Positions 63,333-64,000 of a DNA stretch of 64,000 nucleotides are shown here, one piece after another. A model generated the notes under the pieces. That model was not told the DNA's origin. It did not search any database and saw only the letters and a list, made by a program, of their open reading frames with translations. A program made the translations under genes and the position numbers. The stretch is taken from the IMG/VR virus record IMGVR_UViG_3300036985_005808, positions 1 through 64,000 of that record. One strand, given 5' to 3'. The first letter of the stretch is position 1; every line of letters starts with the position of its first letter. Origin of the DNA: a virus.

Positions 63333-64000
63333 AATTGTAATAGACGAATGGGCTGAGGTATACGACCTGTTGAAGTCGTCGGCCGACAGCACTTTTTGGC
63401 AGTGGTCCGATGTAGTGCTTGATCCGGATACAATCTATGTGATAGGGCGAGTGGTACTTAAAGAAAATTGGCAAGTGATCACCAGTTGGGCAGCACAGCA
63501 TCCTGGTCGCATTGTTTTTTGCAATCCAGCAGAGGGATCGCAGACTATTCTACTGCAATTGACTCGATTGCGTATATTGGATCATGTGCAGAATGGTAAT
63601 ATACTGTTGATTACATCTGGCAGTTTGGAACCAGGATACAATCAACTGTCCACCGATTGTTATTTTAGCAACATAGTAGAATATCTTGAAAATTTACAAG
63701 CACATGAATCGTACCCAATGGTGCATCATAAAAATCCCAAACCATACGATTTTTTATTTTTAAATGGCCGCCTGAGGCCCCATCGAAAATATCTAATAGA
63801 CAGTTTACGTGAACTCAATCTATTAGATCGTGCATTATGGACCAATTTACAAGCCACAGTGGACATGGCCTGGACTTCACAATTACCAACAGCAATGACC
63901 GAGCCCATAAGAACTTTGCCAATTGAGTATGAAATTGCTCGGGCGCACGACAATCTACCCACTGCTGTGAATCATGAGTTTGCCAAACATCATTTGTTTA
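63316..64000 (+). CDS. Unknown protein with glycosyltransferase-like NGRLRPHR motif (partial, runs off the right edge)
   Basis: An open frame starts at ATG 63316 inside the end of the radical SAM gene and continues to the window edge (228 codons seen). MLGSHKIVIDEWAEVYDLL, WQWSDVVLDPDTIYVIGR, ILLITSGSLEPGY. Then YDFLFLNGRLRPHRKYLIDSL, a motif I associate with phage and bacterial proteins of the fucosyl- or exostosin-like GT-B group (LNGRPRPHR), without proof. The C-terminus is missing. Probably the next member of the same cassette. Confidence 0.6.
   Translation, partial: MLGSHKIVIDEWAEVYDLLKSSADSTFWQWSDVVLDPDTIYVIGRVVLKENWQVITSWAAQHPGRIVFCNPAEGSQTILLQLTRLRILDHVQNGNILLITSGSLEPGYNQLSTDCYFSNIVEYLENLQAHESYPMVHHKNPKPYDFLFLNGRLRPHRKYLIDSLRELNLLDRALWTNLQATVDMAWTSQLPTAMTEPIRTLPIEYEIARAHDNLPTAVNHEFAKHHLF

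Overview
The window is a 64 kb piece of a tailed-phage genome of the T4-like supergroup (contractile tail). The T4-type head module is recognisable by order and motifs (portal gp20, prohead core protein, protease gp21, scaffold gp22, major capsid protein gp23). So are a T4-type baseplate set (gp26-like, gp48/gp54-like, gp53, gp5-like, gp25, gp6), the gp46/gp47 recombination nuclease pair and a gp55-type late sigma factor. No bacterial housekeeping genes, rRNA or tRNA genes were seen. The giant multi-domain structural proteins and fibre modules resemble those of aquatic (marine or freshwater) myoviruses. The host cannot be read from the sequence. Terminase, tail sheath and tube, DNA polymerase and other T4 core genes are absent, so this is only part of a larger genome, and genes run off both edges.

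Layout. (1) 1-3265, minus strand: the 5' part of a collagen-like tail fibre gene, a small unknown gene and a putative virion protein. (2) 3404-4552, plus: a TPR plus glycosyltransferase-like protein, closed by a bidirectional terminator. (3) 4609-14783, minus: head genes gp23-gp22-gp21-core-small-gp20, then a 1422-residue tape-measure-like protein carrying an M15-type peptidase. (4) 14824-17694, plus: a gp26-like baseplate gene whose 3' end has all the parts of a programmed -1 frameshift into the next frame, then four tightly coupled small genes ending in a nucleoside phosphorylase/nucleosidase. (5) 17695-18096: about 400 bases between convergent genes with no ORF but many inverted repeats, a candidate structured RNA. 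(6) 18097-25650, minus: a GIY-YIG nuclease, two paralogous PLP-enzyme-like genes around a small beta-rich gene, gp46, gp47, a sulfotransferase-like gene and the gp55-like sigma factor, apparently one overlapping operon behind a strong host-type promoter. (7) 25778-58099, plus: baseplate and fibre genes, including one 4936-codon ORF with FG-GAP-like blades. (8) 58169-64000, plus: a small conserved gene, then a coupled cassette of three glycosyltransferase-like genes, an SGNH-like hydrolase, a twitch-type radical SAM protein and a partial gene.

Regulation. T4-type late promoter octamers (TATAAATA and one- or two-base variants) sit just upstream of structural genes on both strands, matching the encoded gp55-like factor. 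In three cases the octamer ends exactly 5 bases before the ATG, which would predict leaderless late mRNAs. The observations most worth a second look are the gp26 frameshift signal, the paired PLP-fold genes, the unexplained structured intergenic region, the giant baseplate protein and the right-hand glycan/radical SAM cassette.
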